From: Candidatus Helarchaeota archaeon
GTDB lineage: Archaea > Asgardarchaeota > Lokiarchaeia > Helarchaeales > HEL-GB-A
Length of the DNA stretch: 38,647 bases
Direction of reading: 5' to 3'
NCBI GenBank assembly: GCA_016840125.1
Contig: JAEOSY010000312.1
Span: 1 to 38,647 of the forward strand
The notes below the pieces were generated by a model. That model worked only from the letters and a program-made list of their open reading frames with translations, was not told the origin of the DNA and made no database searches. The translations under genes and the position numbers were made by a program. Of this stretch, positions 17,330 to 26,275 are shown piece by piece; position 1 is the first letter of the stretch, and the number at the start of each line of letters is the position of its first letter.

Positions 17330-17899
17330 ATGTTCGAGAAGATTCAAGCATGGGATGAAAAATGGGTATGTAAAATAAATGGTTCCCAATTTCACAAACT
17401 CATTAACTTCTGTTTGGTTCTATTTACACATATTGGTTCGGTTATTCCTTGGGCTCTTGCGGCGCTCATTTTATTTATAGTAAATAAGGATAGGTTTGCC
17501 ATCCTACTTGGCTCCAGCTTGATTCAATTTGGAGTAATCAATTTTATAGTGAAACTAATAATTCACCGAGCACGCCCCTATAAAAACGAAAAGATTAAAG
17601 ATAAGATTAAGCTCAGGGATATTTTACTTAGAAATGGAGGGCAATCCCTCCCTTCAGGTCATGTAACCACATTTACGATGGTAAGTTTGCTCTTGGTTTA
17701 TTATTTCAATAATTATTATTTAATTTTCTTTACAATTGGCGGACTTCTCTTTGTGGGATATAGTCGCCTCTATTTGGGCGCACACTTCCCCACAGATGTT
17801 TTTACAGCAGTTCCCTTCGGTATGGCATTGATGGTTGGGGCAGTAATCGCCCTTCCTTATTCAGAATGGTTTCTAAACCTACTTCAAGCTGTATTTTAA
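17330..17899 (+). CDS. PAP2-family membrane phosphatase
   Basis: A 189-aa integral membrane enzyme with about five to six hydrophobic helices and the three phosphatase signatures: K-x6-RP (KLIIHRARP), PSGH (LPSGHVTTF) and SR-x5-H-x3-D (SRLYLGAHFPTD). The family removes phosphate from lipid phosphates such as phosphatidate or prenyl diphosphates (undecaprenyl- or dolichyl-type), or from glucose-6-phosphate. In this organism a prenyl-phosphate substrate is plausible, since lipid and prenyl genes are present, but that is inference. It is very likely co-transcribed with the hydrolase 15 bases upstream and convergent with the next gene. Confidence 0.88.
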   Translation: MFEKIQAWDEKWVCKINGSQFHKLINFCLVLFTHIGSVIPWALAALILFIVNKDRFAILLGSSLIQFGVINFIVKLIIHRARPYKNEKIKDKIKLRDILLRNGGQSLPSGHVTTFTMVSLLLVYYFNNYYLIFFTIGGLLFVGYSRLYLGAHFPTDVFTAVPFGMALMVGAVIALPYSEWFLNLLQAVF

Positions 17900-17931
17900 A
17901 CTTACTTTTTTTAAAAAGAAAAAGAATTGAG

Positions 17932-18312
17932 TTATGTTCGTGGAAAAAACAGTTGTTCCTCTTCGCCAATTGGTTCTTGCCCACTTCGGAGGGTCCCAAA
18001 TGGTGGTGGGGCTTTGTATTCGATGTAAAGTGGCTTCTCATTCCGAAGCATATCACTTATTACATCAAAATGATCGATGTGGAAATACAGATTAATTCGC
18101 TTAGTCTCCTTTTTATAGGAGGGATTTGGTAATGCGGCGCTTTTTGGAAAGAAGTTTAGATATCCTCGGATTTTATTATCACCCCACAATGTTATAATCG
18201 CGATGTCTCTCGGATCTGGAGAATGAACTCTCGAAAATAAGCCAATTCTATACTTGTCTATTTCATATTCCACTTCTACCTTTTTAGCTTCTACTTTTTT
18301 TCCTTTTGGCAT
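17932..18312 (-). CDS. Hypothetical protein, 126 aa
   Basis: A soluble protein with a basic N-terminus (MPKGKKVEAKKVE) followed by an alpha/beta region: strands FSRVHS, AIITLW and RGYLNFF, then the stretch INLYFHIDHFDVISDMLRN with a helix and EKPLYIEYKAPP, and a final GTLRSGQEPIGEEE. The regular strand/helix pattern and good codon content support a real gene. I do not recognise the family. It stands alone, convergent with the PAP2 gene and divergent from the MglA-like GTPase. No strong ribosome-binding site precedes the ATG. Confidence 0.65.
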   Translation of the reverse strand: MPKGKKVEAKKVEVEYEIDKYRIGLFSRVHSPDPRDIAIITLWGDNKIRGYLNFFPKSAALPNPSYKKETKRINLYFHIDHFDVISDMLRNEKPLYIEYKAPPPFGTLRSGQEPIGEEEQLFFPRT

Positions 18313-18425
18313 AAGGGATTTGTTAGAGAATCTCTGATTTAAGATTTTTGTTCTTTTCAGAAAGAGAAAATTCTTCGATCTTGGAGCTTATATTCGTTCT
18401 ACAGTACATGATTGTGTGATTGGAC

Positions 18426-19079
18426 ATGATTATTGAGTTTGGAACAAGAACAATACAGAGTAAAATCGTATTTTACGGATGTGCAATGTCCGGAAAAACG
18501 ACAGCACTTCAGGGATTATATAATCAATTTAATTCAATGAATATTGATGTTGAGCCATTGGTTTCAATTGAGACAAGCCACACAAAAGAAAAGAGAACCC
18601 TGTTTTATGATTTTGGCGCATTAAATTTGAAATTTGGTATATGGAAAATGAAACTTAATTTTTGGACTGCTACCGGTCAGGATTTTTATTGTGCGACTAG
18701 GACAACTGTCTTACAGGGAACTGATGGGGTGATTTTCGTTGCTGATTCTCAAGAACCTCTTATAGACGATAATTTTAAAAGCTGGAGTGAATTAAAATCG
18801 TTTTTTGGAACGAGATTAGAAAGTATTGTTCCAGTGGTTATTTGTTTAAATAAAAGGGATTTGACCAATATATTTTCGTCAGATTTTCTCAGGAACTATT
18901 TCGATCTATTTCCAGAAACTCCAATCTACGAAACAATCGCTATAACAAACCAGAATGTGTATCCTGCATTTAAAAAATTGCTGGAAAATATATTTCAAGT
19001 TCATAAGGCAGTCAAACTTTGTATCATGGACCAATTAAAGGAGTATCCCAAGAAATTAACTCTGTTACAGGATTTATAG
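18426..19079 (+). CDS. MglA-like small GTPase
   Basis: A 217-aa P-loop GTPase. The opening KIVFYGCAMSGKTT (G1 at residues 18-25) is the MglA type, with a strand and Y-G before the loop. G3 is TATGQ (81-85), with no Asp, as in MglA proteins, which have T-x-PGQ. G4 is NKRD (142-145). The usual G5 S-A-x/T-S-A is not clear (ETIAITNQN). A C-terminal stretch continues to residue 217 without a lipidation motif. MglA GTPases work with roadblock proteins to set polarity in bacteria, and Asgard archaea carry many such families. ATG 18426 is preferred; a TTG at 18420 is in frame. The gene stands alone. Confidence 0.85.
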   Translation: MIIEFGTRTIQSKIVFYGCAMSGKTTALQGLYNQFNSMNIDVEPLVSIETSHTKEKRTLFYDFGALNLKFGIWKMKLNFWTATGQDFYCATRTTVLQGTDGVIFVADSQEPLIDDNFKSWSELKSFFGTRLESIVPVVICLNKRDLTNIFSSDFLRNYFDLFPETPIYETIAITNQNVYPAFKKLLENIFQVHKAVKLCIMDQLKEYPKKLTLLQDL

Positions 19080-19087
19080 GATTTAAA

Positions 19088-20281
19088 TTAATCAAAGAAT
19101 CGGGTGAATTTATCACTCAATCCGGCGAGATTAAACATAATTGGCATACGCCAGATGGCAAACTCATGATGACCTAATCTTTCAGCGATGGTTTGCTTTC
19201 CATTTGCTACAGCAATGATTTCTTCAAGAATTTTTTGTCCAAAAGATTCAATTGTTTCCTCACCGGAGATTATTTTTGTTGCGTCGAGGTCAATATCATC
19301 ACCCATTATCTCCATCGTTTCGGAATTACCTGAAACTTTGATAACGGGCATGATTGCGTTTCCTGTTGGCGTTCCTTGTCCAGTTGTGAAAGTGCAGATC
19401 TGAGCACCAGCAGCTGCTAGCCCGGTCATTGACTCAACATCCAACCCGGGTTCAACCATGAGCCATAGTCCGGAACTAGGTGGTTTTTGCCCGTAGGTTA
19501 ACAAACCCTGAATCGGAGCTTTTCCTGCCTTTGCGACCGTTCCAAGAGCCTTTTCTTCGATGGTAGTCAACCCTCCGCGAATATTGCCTGGGGCGATCAT
19601 TCGCATATTATACCCTTGTTTCTGCGCTTCTTCCGTGAATTTATTAACTAATTCGATAATCAATTCGCCATCCTCTTTGTTGACACATCGTTCCGCTAAT
19701 TTCTCTTCAGTTCCGACCCACTCAATAAATTCGGGAAGAATGGCAGTCCCCCCCACTTTAACGATAGCGTCGGACGCAACACCAACGGCAGGATTTGCGA
19801 TAATCCCGGAAGTGGCATCTGAGCCACCGCACTCCAATCCTAGTACAAGTTTATCTAGCCTAAATGACTTTTTCGTAAGTTTATTCGCTTCAGCCCGCCA
19901 ATTCTTGGCAATTTCAACACCTTTATCAATAGTTTTTAACGTGCCTCCAACTTTTTGAATATCTATAAATTCAGTAGACGTGCCGCCTTTGGCGATTTCT
20001 TGAGAAATCGATCTCGCGGTCACATTTTCACAACCTAATCCTACAACGAGAGACGCATAAACATTAGGATTCTTCCCTAAGCCCGCTAAGGTATGTACGA
20101 TGCGCCGCCAGTCAGCCCCAAAATGCCCACACCCGTAAGGATGGGTTAAGCAGACGCTGTTTGGGACTTTTTCCGCTATTTTTTTAGCTGCGTGCGAGGA
20201 ACACACAACCGAGGGAATAATTGCAATCAAATTTCGGATCCCAACCAAACCATTTTCTCGTTCATAACCTTTAAATTCCAT
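19088..20281 (-). CDS. UxaA/altronate-dehydratase-type large subunit
   Basis: A 397-aa protein matching the C-terminal, catalytic part of the altronate/galactarate dehydratase family (UxaA/GarD, also sulfolactate sulfo-lyase large subunit SuyB). Conserved stretches are RNLIAIIPSVVCSSHAA, THPYGCGHFGADW, GLGCEN, GLECGGSDATSGI with NPA, and FTTGQGTPTGNA. The cysteines suggest metal or Fe-S binding as in the family. It acts with the SAF-domain subunit coded 11 bases upstream; in bacteria the two are often one chain. The reaction is a dehydration or sulfite elimination of a sugar-acid-like substrate. The exact substrate is unknown. GGTGG lies eight bases before the ATG. Confidence 0.82.
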   Translation of the reverse strand: MEFKGYERENGLVGIRNLIAIIPSVVCSSHAAKKIAEKVPNSVCLTHPYGCGHFGADWRRIVHTLAGLGKNPNVYASLVVGLGCENVTARSISQEIAKGGTSTEFIDIQKVGGTLKTIDKGVEIAKNWRAEANKLTKKSFRLDKLVLGLECGGSDATSGIIANPAVGVASDAIVKVGGTAILPEFIEWVGTEEKLAERCVNKEDGELIIELVNKFTEEAQKQGYNMRMIAPGNIRGGLTTIEEKALGTVAKAGKAPIQGLLTYGQKPPSSGLWLMVEPGLDVESMTGLAAAGAQICTFTTGQGTPTGNAIMPVIKVSGNSETMEIMGDDIDLDATKIISGEETIESFGQKILEEIIAVANGKQTIAERLGHHEFAIWRMPIMFNLAGLSDKFTRFFD

Positions 20282-20292
20282 TTTTCAACCAC

Positions 20293-20574
20293 CTATGAGT
20301 AAAACCAGCTTTTTACATTTTTTGTATGAACGTGTGTACCTTTCTGGATCTCCTGCGTCGCCCTTCCAATGATTTGTCCATATTTAATTACTGCTTTGCC
20401 TTCGGGAATGTCTTTGATTGCAACTTTATGGAGAAATCGGATTTTTGTAACGGCAGTAATAAGTTCAGTATCACCGAATCCTTTCTCAAACTCTATCTCT
20501 TCACCTTTCCCCACTTTTTCGAGGACAGTGGCCACATTATCTTCCGAATGCATTATAATTGCTTTTTTCGCCAT
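20293..20574 (-). CDS. SAF-domain subunit of UxaA-type dehydratase
   Basis: A 93-aa protein that is a single SAF domain: KKAIIMHSEDNVATVLEKVGKGEEIEF, then IPEGKAVIKYGQIIGRATQEIQKGTHVH with a terminal KNV. This equals the N-terminal domain of altronate dehydratase and the small subunit of sulfolactate sulfo-lyase. It precedes the large subunit by 11 bases and the two surely form one operon. GTGATG lies just before the ATG. The promoter should lie in the 68 bases up to the GH57 stop at 20643. Confidence 0.85.
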   Translation of the reverse strand: MAKKAIIMHSEDNVATVLEKVGKGEEIEFEKGFGDTELITAVTKIRFLHKVAIKDIPEGKAVIKYGQIIGRATQEIQKGTHVHTKNVKSWFYS

Positions 20575-20642
20575 TTCATCACATCAAAAAGAAATTAACC
20601 AAAATTTCAATTAGTAAGATCTTAAATAACTATTGTGGAGAT

Positions 20643-21905
20643 TCATAGAGTTGTGAGATCATCGATCCGACTTCTGCTCTGTTTAAACCGAGAGCGTTCC
20701 TCCATATTATTTGCAAGGAATTGCAATAATTTATCATAAATACCCTTAAAATCTTTGTAAGAATGACGTACCTCGACAATCGCCTCGGTTCCTATCGCCA
20801 CTGAAAAAAGGGCTTTGTAAGTATTAAGGAAAGAGCGGACTAAAAATTGCGACCCCCGATAGATCAGATCTTGATTAAAATTATCATTCGCCCACCAGGC
20901 AGTATCAGAATTTTCACCTTTATCTAGACTCTTTCGAGCATTATTATAAAACTCAAGATGGTCTTCGGGGATTTGAGCAGCATGACGTTCTAATTGCTGG
21001 AATAATTTAATCGTTAAATTTCGTAGTTGGTTCAAGACACGGTGAAGTTCATTTGTAGGTGCCGACCAAAGAGGATAGGGGTTCCTTTCAGTAAGATTCT
21101 TTGCCATAGTACTCCAAGAGCTATTAATCGGGATAACCGCATCTTTTTTCTGGAATAGCTCCTGTATATCGTCCAAGAAAATAATTTGAATATCCTCTTG
21201 ACTGTCCAATTCGGTGAAGATTGTTCCCAAAAAATCCTCTGCATAGTTTTCAATGTGATGCCCATATGTTTCTCCATCCATAGCCGTAATAACGTATTGA
21301 TTATCTTCAAACATCGTCTGAAGTTTAGAGAGAAATTTAATTGGGGTTTTAAATTTATTGAATGAGATCTCATTACTAACTATGTCATCCCTAAATAGGA
21401 CTGGAAGTGATTTGTAAGTATAATAAAAATCGGTGGGCCATTCTTTGGGACAGGCAATCCCACTCATAATCACCCATTTATAATCTAATTTCTCGAGGAT
21501 GTTAAGCTCACCCTTGGAAATGGCCATTTCTGGAGGGAAGAATCCTTTAGGATTGGCATAAAACGATCCGAGGACCTCTTTATTGTATTCTTCATTAAGA
21601 GTAATCTGTCGGATAACTTCAGAGGGGGGAAGTAAAGGAAGAATCGGATGGTACATTCCAGAACCCGTAAATCTCAATTGATCTTTTTGCGCTAACTCTT
21701 TGATTTTATCAAGAGTTTCGTGAAATTTGTAATTATAGAGCAGTTCCGTGAGGGAGCCATTCATATTCAGTGTAAATTTGGCTTTAGGAAACTTAAGAAA
21801 AACATCTAGCACTTTCGAGTAGGATTCATCGTCGATTTTTTGGAGAATTTCGAGGTTTTGAAAGGGAGGTTGGTATATATGCAGTAGCAACGCCCAATAT
21901 ATCAT
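20643..21905 (-). CDS. GH57-family glycoside hydrolase, third type
   Basis: A 420-aa GH57 protein with no signal peptide. Motif 1 is LHIYQPP near the start (9-14), motif 3 is GFFPPEMA with the expected nucleophile Glu126, and motif 4 is ITAMDGETYGHH with the expected acid/base Asp210. It is shorter than the other two GH57 proteins and lacks their C-terminal domains; the region after about 270 is helical (LHRVLNQLRNLTIKLFQQLERH...). This LHIYQPP/DGETYGHH form occurs in a poorly characterised GH57 branch, so substrate and even activity are uncertain. GGGAT lies seven bases before the ATG. It ends 68 bases before the dehydratase operon. Confidence 0.8.
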   Translation of the reverse strand: MIYWALLLHIYQPPFQNLEILQKIDDESYSKVLDVFLKFPKAKFTLNMNGSLTELLYNYKFHETLDKIKELAQKDQLRFTGSGMYHPILPLLPPSEVIRQITLNEEYNKEVLGSFYANPKGFFPPEMAISKGELNILEKLDYKWVIMSGIACPKEWPTDFYYTYKSLPVLFRDDIVSNEISFNKFKTPIKFLSKLQTMFEDNQYVITAMDGETYGHHIENYAEDFLGTIFTELDSQEDIQIIFLDDIQELFQKKDAVIPINSSWSTMAKNLTERNPYPLWSAPTNELHRVLNQLRNLTIKLFQQLERHAAQIPEDHLEFYNNARKSLDKGENSDTAWWANDNFNQDLIYRGSQFLVRSFLNTYKALFSVAIGTEAIVEVRHSYKDFKGIYDKLLQFLANNMEERSRFKQSRSRIDDLTTL

Positions 21906-22053
21906 ATTTATCCCAAATTCTTTCTTTTTAATTAATTTCTTGAGGAAAATTATTAATCTTAATCAAAGGTAATTTTTAGATTTATTCATATTTCTAGTAT
22001 TTTTAATTTATATTAGTAAAGATCTCTGACAATTCAATTTTGGTATAAAAAAT

Positions 22054-23196
22054 ATGAGACGATTGTATTCAAAATTTATGATAGTGTTAATAGTCATTCA
22101 GGTTTCCATTAGTTATTCCGGTAGGCTATCCATAAATACTTCTCAACAATTAAGCATAATTCCGATTATGTCACTTGATCCGAGCCTCCTCGAATTTAAT
22201 GCTACGAAGGCGTATGATCATATAGTTACTCAATTAAATTTTGGATTTAGAGTTCCAGGTTATCTAGCACATGATGATTGTGCAGATTGGATCAATCAAA
22301 CACTGCAGAATATAACGGAACTAGTTACGGTGCAGGAATTTACGGTTCAAAAATCGGGACAACCTGCCTACCAATGCCAAAACATCCTCGGGAAAATCAA
22401 TACGAATGAATGTGCGATTGTAATCCTTGGAGCCCACTGGGATTCACGTGCCGTTGCAGAAAAAGATTCAATCAATAAATATAATCCTATCCCGGGAGCA
22501 AATGATGGTGCCTCAGGAGTCGCGGTATTACTTGAACTTGCAAGAATCTTGAATCAAACTAAATCGGGAATTAATGCCCAGATTTGGGTTGTTTTTCTGG
22601 ATGCCGAAGATCAGGGAAACTCATTGGGGACCTATGGACTCGAAGGGTGGGACTGGTGTGAGGGGGCAATCGCGTTTAATAGTGCACTTGAAACGTTCTA
22701 TAATCCAACGAATGAGTCCATCCAATGTTTTATTCTACTCGATATGGTTGGTGGGACTAATTTAGTGTATATTGATGAAGCCCATTCTACTAATACGTTA
22801 CAAAATGCAATCTTTTCAGAGGGACAAGTTTTAGGATATACTGAACAATTTCCAGAAAGACCTAAATCAATGGTTATTACTGATGATCACGTTAAATTCA
22901 TAGAAAACAATATTCCTTCTGTAGATCTAATTATCGATTTTATAGATGGTCCATGGACACATCATCACACACACTCCGATAGTTTATCAAATATAGATAT
23001 CAATAGCTTAAATATTACAGGGAGAACCGTTGAATCTTTCATGTATTCATATTACACGGGTTCCGAACTTCCCGATTGGGGAAATGCAGGGAATAATGAT
23101 ATGTTATTCCAATGGCTTTGGCCAGTAATCCTGATTGTATGTCTCGGTGTTATTTTCCTCTTCTTTATAAAATATAGCCAGAAAAAATCTCTATAA
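22054..23196 (+). CDS. Membrane-anchored M28 peptidase / glutaminyl-cyclase-like zinc enzyme
   Basis: A 380-aa protein with an N-terminal hydrophobic segment (8-22) and a C-terminal TM helix (about 352-374) followed by KYSQKK, so the enzyme part probably faces outward. Zinc-site motifs are GAHWDSR, GANDGASGVAVLLELAR, VVFLDAEDQG and a late HHHTHSD. VKFIENNIPS preceded by DDH, and ILLDMVGG, resemble glutaminyl-peptide cyclotransferases within the M28 superfamily more than aminopeptidases. It would therefore either trim peptides or cyclise N-terminal glutamine. A single ATG at 22054 is used; no clear Shine-Dalgarno motif is seen. It is divergent from the GH57 gene. Confidence 0.8.
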   Translation: MRRLYSKFMIVLIVIQVSISYSGRLSINTSQQLSIIPIMSLDPSLLEFNATKAYDHIVTQLNFGFRVPGYLAHDDCADWINQTLQNITELVTVQEFTVQKSGQPAYQCQNILGKINTNECAIVILGAHWDSRAVAEKDSINKYNPIPGANDGASGVAVLLELARILNQTKSGINAQIWVVFLDAEDQGNSLGTYGLEGWDWCEGAIAFNSALETFYNPTNESIQCFILLDMVGGTNLVYIDEAHSTNTLQNAIFSEGQVLGYTEQFPERPKSMVITDDHVKFIENNIPSVDLIIDFIDGPWTHHHTHSDSLSNIDINSLNITGRTVESFMYSYYTGSELPDWGNAGNNDMLFQWLWPVILIVCLGVIFLFFIKYSQKKSL

Positions 23197-23227
23197 AAAT
23201 AAATGAAGGGGATTAATTAGAACTGCT

Positions 23228-24082
23228 TTAAACAAACCTCTTTTGAAAAAAGGGAGAAGATCTAGATTGTGAAGAGTTCGTCATTTTTACCAATCCGTTA
23301 TAACTTTGAAGAATTTGATTGTGTTCTTTTTTAGAAAGAGGGGAAATACGTTTTCCTTTCAGGTATTCGTTGATTTCTAAGAAAATTCGCGGATTTTTCA
23401 TTGCCGCTCGCCCTATCATTAAGAGATCGCATTGTGTTTCTGTTAACATCCGTTGGGCAGAAACACCATCTACAATATCCCCGTTACCAATAATGGGAAT
23501 GTTGACCTGTTCCTTGACCTTACGAATAAGTTCGAGGTTAACTTCCCCAGAGTAGCCTGCTTCAACGGTACGTCCATGAATGGTAATAAAGTCAGCACCT
23601 TCTCGTTCGAGGATCTTGGAAAGTTCAACTACATTGATAGAGTACTTATTAAATCCGATTCGAATTTTTGCTGATACCGGTTTATTAGTTGCATTTAAAA
23701 ATGCCTTGAGTAGTGGTGGAATCTTGTCCAAACTCTTTAGCAACGCACCACCAGTGCCATACCTTAACGCATCAGGATCGGGCCAACCCAAATTTAGATC
23801 GAAAGCATCATAATCATAAGAACTAAGGAGATCCATAGCTTTAGCAAGGATTTTGGGGTCATTACCTATCAATTGGATAGAAATTGGATGTTCTTCGGAA
23901 TAGACTTCTAAATCGGATTTATATTCCTTGAAATTATTTACTAGCGCATTAATATTAAATTTTTGAGTGAAAACCAGAGCGGCTTGAAATCTTCGACAGA
24001 TAATTCGAAACGCATGATCACTGAAATTAATCAGAGGGGCAAGAACGGTCTTATTAGTGAGTTGTAAGCTCTTAATTTTCAT
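23228..24082 (-). CDS. Dus-family (tRNA-dihydrouridine synthase-like) protein lacking catalytic Cys
   Basis: A 284-aa FMN-type TIM barrel close to tRNA-dihydrouridine synthases: LAPLINFSDHAFR at the start, FDLNLGWP near 95-101, GTGGALL, KIRIGF, ITIHGRT, IPIIGNGDI and LLMIGRAAMKNPRIF. In active Dus enzymes the N-x-GCP motif gives the catalytic cysteine. Here residue 100 is Trp (codon 23783-23785, TGG on the minus strand), so the protein cannot use the standard mechanism. It may be an altered Dus, an RNA-binding relative, or another FMN enzyme. It is the last gene of the minus-strand run, 12 bases after the methylase. Confidence 0.82.
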   Translation of the reverse strand: MKIKSLQLTNKTVLAPLINFSDHAFRIICRRFQAALVFTQKFNINALVNNFKEYKSDLEVYSEEHPISIQLIGNDPKILAKAMDLLSSYDYDAFDLNLGWPDPDALRYGTGGALLKSLDKIPPLLKAFLNATNKPVSAKIRIGFNKYSINVVELSKILEREGADFITIHGRTVEAGYSGEVNLELIRKVKEQVNIPIIGNGDIVDGVSAQRMLTETQCDLLMIGRAAMKNPRIFLEINEYLKGKRISPLSKKEHNQILQSYNGLVKMTNSSQSRSSPFFQKRFV

Positions 24083-24094
24083 TATATGTCTACT

Positions 24095-26245
24095 TTATCC
24101 TTTTCTTTGAATTAATCTATCACGATTTTGAAATAGATGTTCTATTTTTTTTATTATTGGATTAGATTTAATGTTTGTTAATTCCTGATTAATACGAGGT
24201 TCTTGTTGAATCCTTAATAATAATTGAAAGAAGAATTGAAATTTCTTTTCTTCAGACCATGCAGGAGGTAATTCGGGAATATAATCAACCAAAATTTCAG
24301 AAATATTAGTGGGCAACTGATCTTGCATATAAATTTCATAGATTAACGAGTCTAATATCCAATTATCAAAAAATGAAATTAATGCGCCTGCTTTTTCGGG
24401 ATATTGATAGAGAAACAGAACGTAATCCACCAGTCGCAGTATTAATCCCTGAGTAGGTAGTTCTACCTGTTTAATTGGAAGGGATTCAAGAAAAGTTTTC
24501 GAAATATTAACCGTTAATGAAGAGAGATTACTGTAATTTAACAGATAAAAAGCATTCATCAATTTGGAGTTAAGAATCGCCAAGACATATTTCGGTAGAT
24601 ATTCTTTTTCGTCATGGATGGGAGGATTATTGAAAATAATGTTATTAATCGATGCAAAGGTATAGTATTGAGATTTGTCTAAAGCAACTTTGATAGGATA
24701 GAGCCCTCCACCAATCCGTTGGGTAAGAAACTTCTCAAGGGAATCATGCACCCATTGAGGACGGGGGCGATGGAGCTTGGTTTTTGTGAGAGTGGTATCG
24801 GTTGCATAGAGTATGTATTGACCGACAGGCCAATTGATTTGATAACGGCCGATGTCTTTTCCTCGAAGCAGCTTTTTAGCTAATGGGTGCGTGGGATCAT
24901 CCGAAAAAAGATTATCACTCTTACGGCAGACAATCCCTTCAATTATTTCTTTGGTGATTGAACCAAGCTCAAATGTATTTTTCTTCATTGAATTAAAAGC
25001 TTCTTCCATCTCTGAAGTCAAATGAATATTATATGCATAAACAGGGTTTTCTAAAAAGCGTAATTGGGTAATATAGTGGCTATCAAATTCGAAATTAAGC
25101 AAATCCCTAATATTATAGTTTATCATAGTGGGAGCTATCGAGTTTTTCGTTTTCTGGAGGAACAAAAGAATCGTTGATGCTGTGATTCCCTTAAAAATCC
25201 CCTCTTTCAAGTCAAGAATCTCTTGAATATGCGTTTCCTTCAGTATGAATTGCCGGATGAAATCATTCGTCGTCGTCCGTAAAATTGTGTTTGGGACGAT
25301 AAATCCTAAGAATCCTTTGGGTTTTAAGAGATCCAGGCTCCGAATAATAAATAGCGAGAACGTATTAATTTTACGAGATTGTCGGGCTTTCCCCTTGGCG
25401 AGCGATTCATAATTATTTAAGTATTTTGTTTTATAGAATATTTTTTCAATGGGTGAAAAGTTTTGTCCCCGTATAAAAACATAAGGGGGATTTCCAACGA
25501 TAATATCGAAACCCCCTTCATCTATTATTTGGGCAAACTCGATTTTCCAATGAAATGGCTTCAAATCTTGAATATCAGAGAAATCTTTCTTATATTTGTC
25601 AGGCAGTTCATTTACAATAGTTTTTAAGAATTTTTGATTAATAATTTTAGGAGAATTAAGATTAATATTACACAAGTCTTCATTAAGCCACCCAAATAAA
25701 CTGTTTCCTACAAGAATATTTGAATTAACCTTGTTAATTAATGATGAGCTAGGGTTTGTACCATCAGCTGAACGCATCCATTCTAATAAGCGGATTTTCG
25801 TTGTGGATACGGCATCTTCAAAGAGATCTAACCCAAAAATGTTCTTTTGAAGAATTCCTTCACGAATTTTGGATTCGTTTATAGGTTTATTTAATTGCTT
25901 CAAAATGAATTTTTGGAATTCTAGAAGGATTTCTGCAGCTTGAATTAAAAATACACCCGCGCCACACGCAGGATCCAAGATTTTGATTCTATTTAGTTGA
26001 TTTAATAGTTGTAATAGCAGGTCTGAGTTAATTTCAAGAGCTTTTTGATTCGTAAATTGAAAGATATATGAGGTTATTGATTGGAAACAGATATAAAAGG
26101 TGATTTCTTTTGGTGTATAAAATATTCCTTTCTTTTTTCTAAAATTTTTACTTTTTTGATGAGGATAATATTCTTTTTCTTCAATTAATTTAAAATTTAT
26201 TTGTTTAATGATTTTTAATCTCTGTTGAATAGCTTCTAATTTCAT
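24095..26245 (-). CDS. Eco57I/TaqI-type adenine-specific DNA methylase
   Basis: A 716-aa N6-adenine methyltransferase. The N-terminal RKKKGIFYTPKEI leads into motif I (LDPACGAGVF, Asp91) for S-adenosylmethionine and motif IV NPPY (252-255) for base flipping. The C-terminal half (about 440-640) resembles the TaqI-type target-recognition region (KLLRGKDIGRYQINW, LYPIKVALDKSQYYTF, LAILNSKLMNAFY). I see no nuclease motif before the methylase core, unlike complete type IIG enzymes, and no nuclease gene next to it. It could protect against an enzyme coded elsewhere, act in regulation, or be a remnant of a defence system. GAGG lies six bases before the ATG. Confidence 0.85.
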   Translation of the reverse strand: MKLEAIQQRLKIIKQINFKLIEEKEYYPHQKSKNFRKKKGIFYTPKEITFYICFQSITSYIFQFTNQKALEINSDLLLQLLNQLNRIKILDPACGAGVFLIQAAEILLEFQKFILKQLNKPINESKIREGILQKNIFGLDLFEDAVSTTKIRLLEWMRSADGTNPSSSLINKVNSNILVGNSLFGWLNEDLCNINLNSPKIINQKFLKTIVNELPDKYKKDFSDIQDLKPFHWKIEFAQIIDEGGFDIIVGNPPYVFIRGQNFSPIEKIFYKTKYLNNYESLAKGKARQSRKINTFSLFIIRSLDLLKPKGFLGFIVPNTILRTTTNDFIRQFILKETHIQEILDLKEGIFKGITASTILLFLQKTKNSIAPTMINYNIRDLLNFEFDSHYITQLRFLENPVYAYNIHLTSEMEEAFNSMKKNTFELGSITKEIIEGIVCRKSDNLFSDDPTHPLAKKLLRGKDIGRYQINWPVGQYILYATDTTLTKTKLHRPRPQWVHDSLEKFLTQRIGGGLYPIKVALDKSQYYTFASINNIIFNNPPIHDEKEYLPKYVLAILNSKLMNAFYLLNYSNLSSLTVNISKTFLESLPIKQVELPTQGLILRLVDYVLFLYQYPEKAGALISFFDNWILDSLIYEIYMQDQLPTNISEILVDYIPELPPAWSEEKKFQFFFQLLLRIQQEPRINQELTNIKSNPIIKKIEHLFQNRDRLIQRKG

Positions 26246-26275
26246 TTAATGCCTCAAGCAGAATTAAAGTAGTCA

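Noticed and set aside
24095..26245. Reading the methylase as a complete type IIG restriction enzyme
   Set aside because: The N-terminus goes almost directly into the YTP/motif I region, leaving no room for a nuclease domain.
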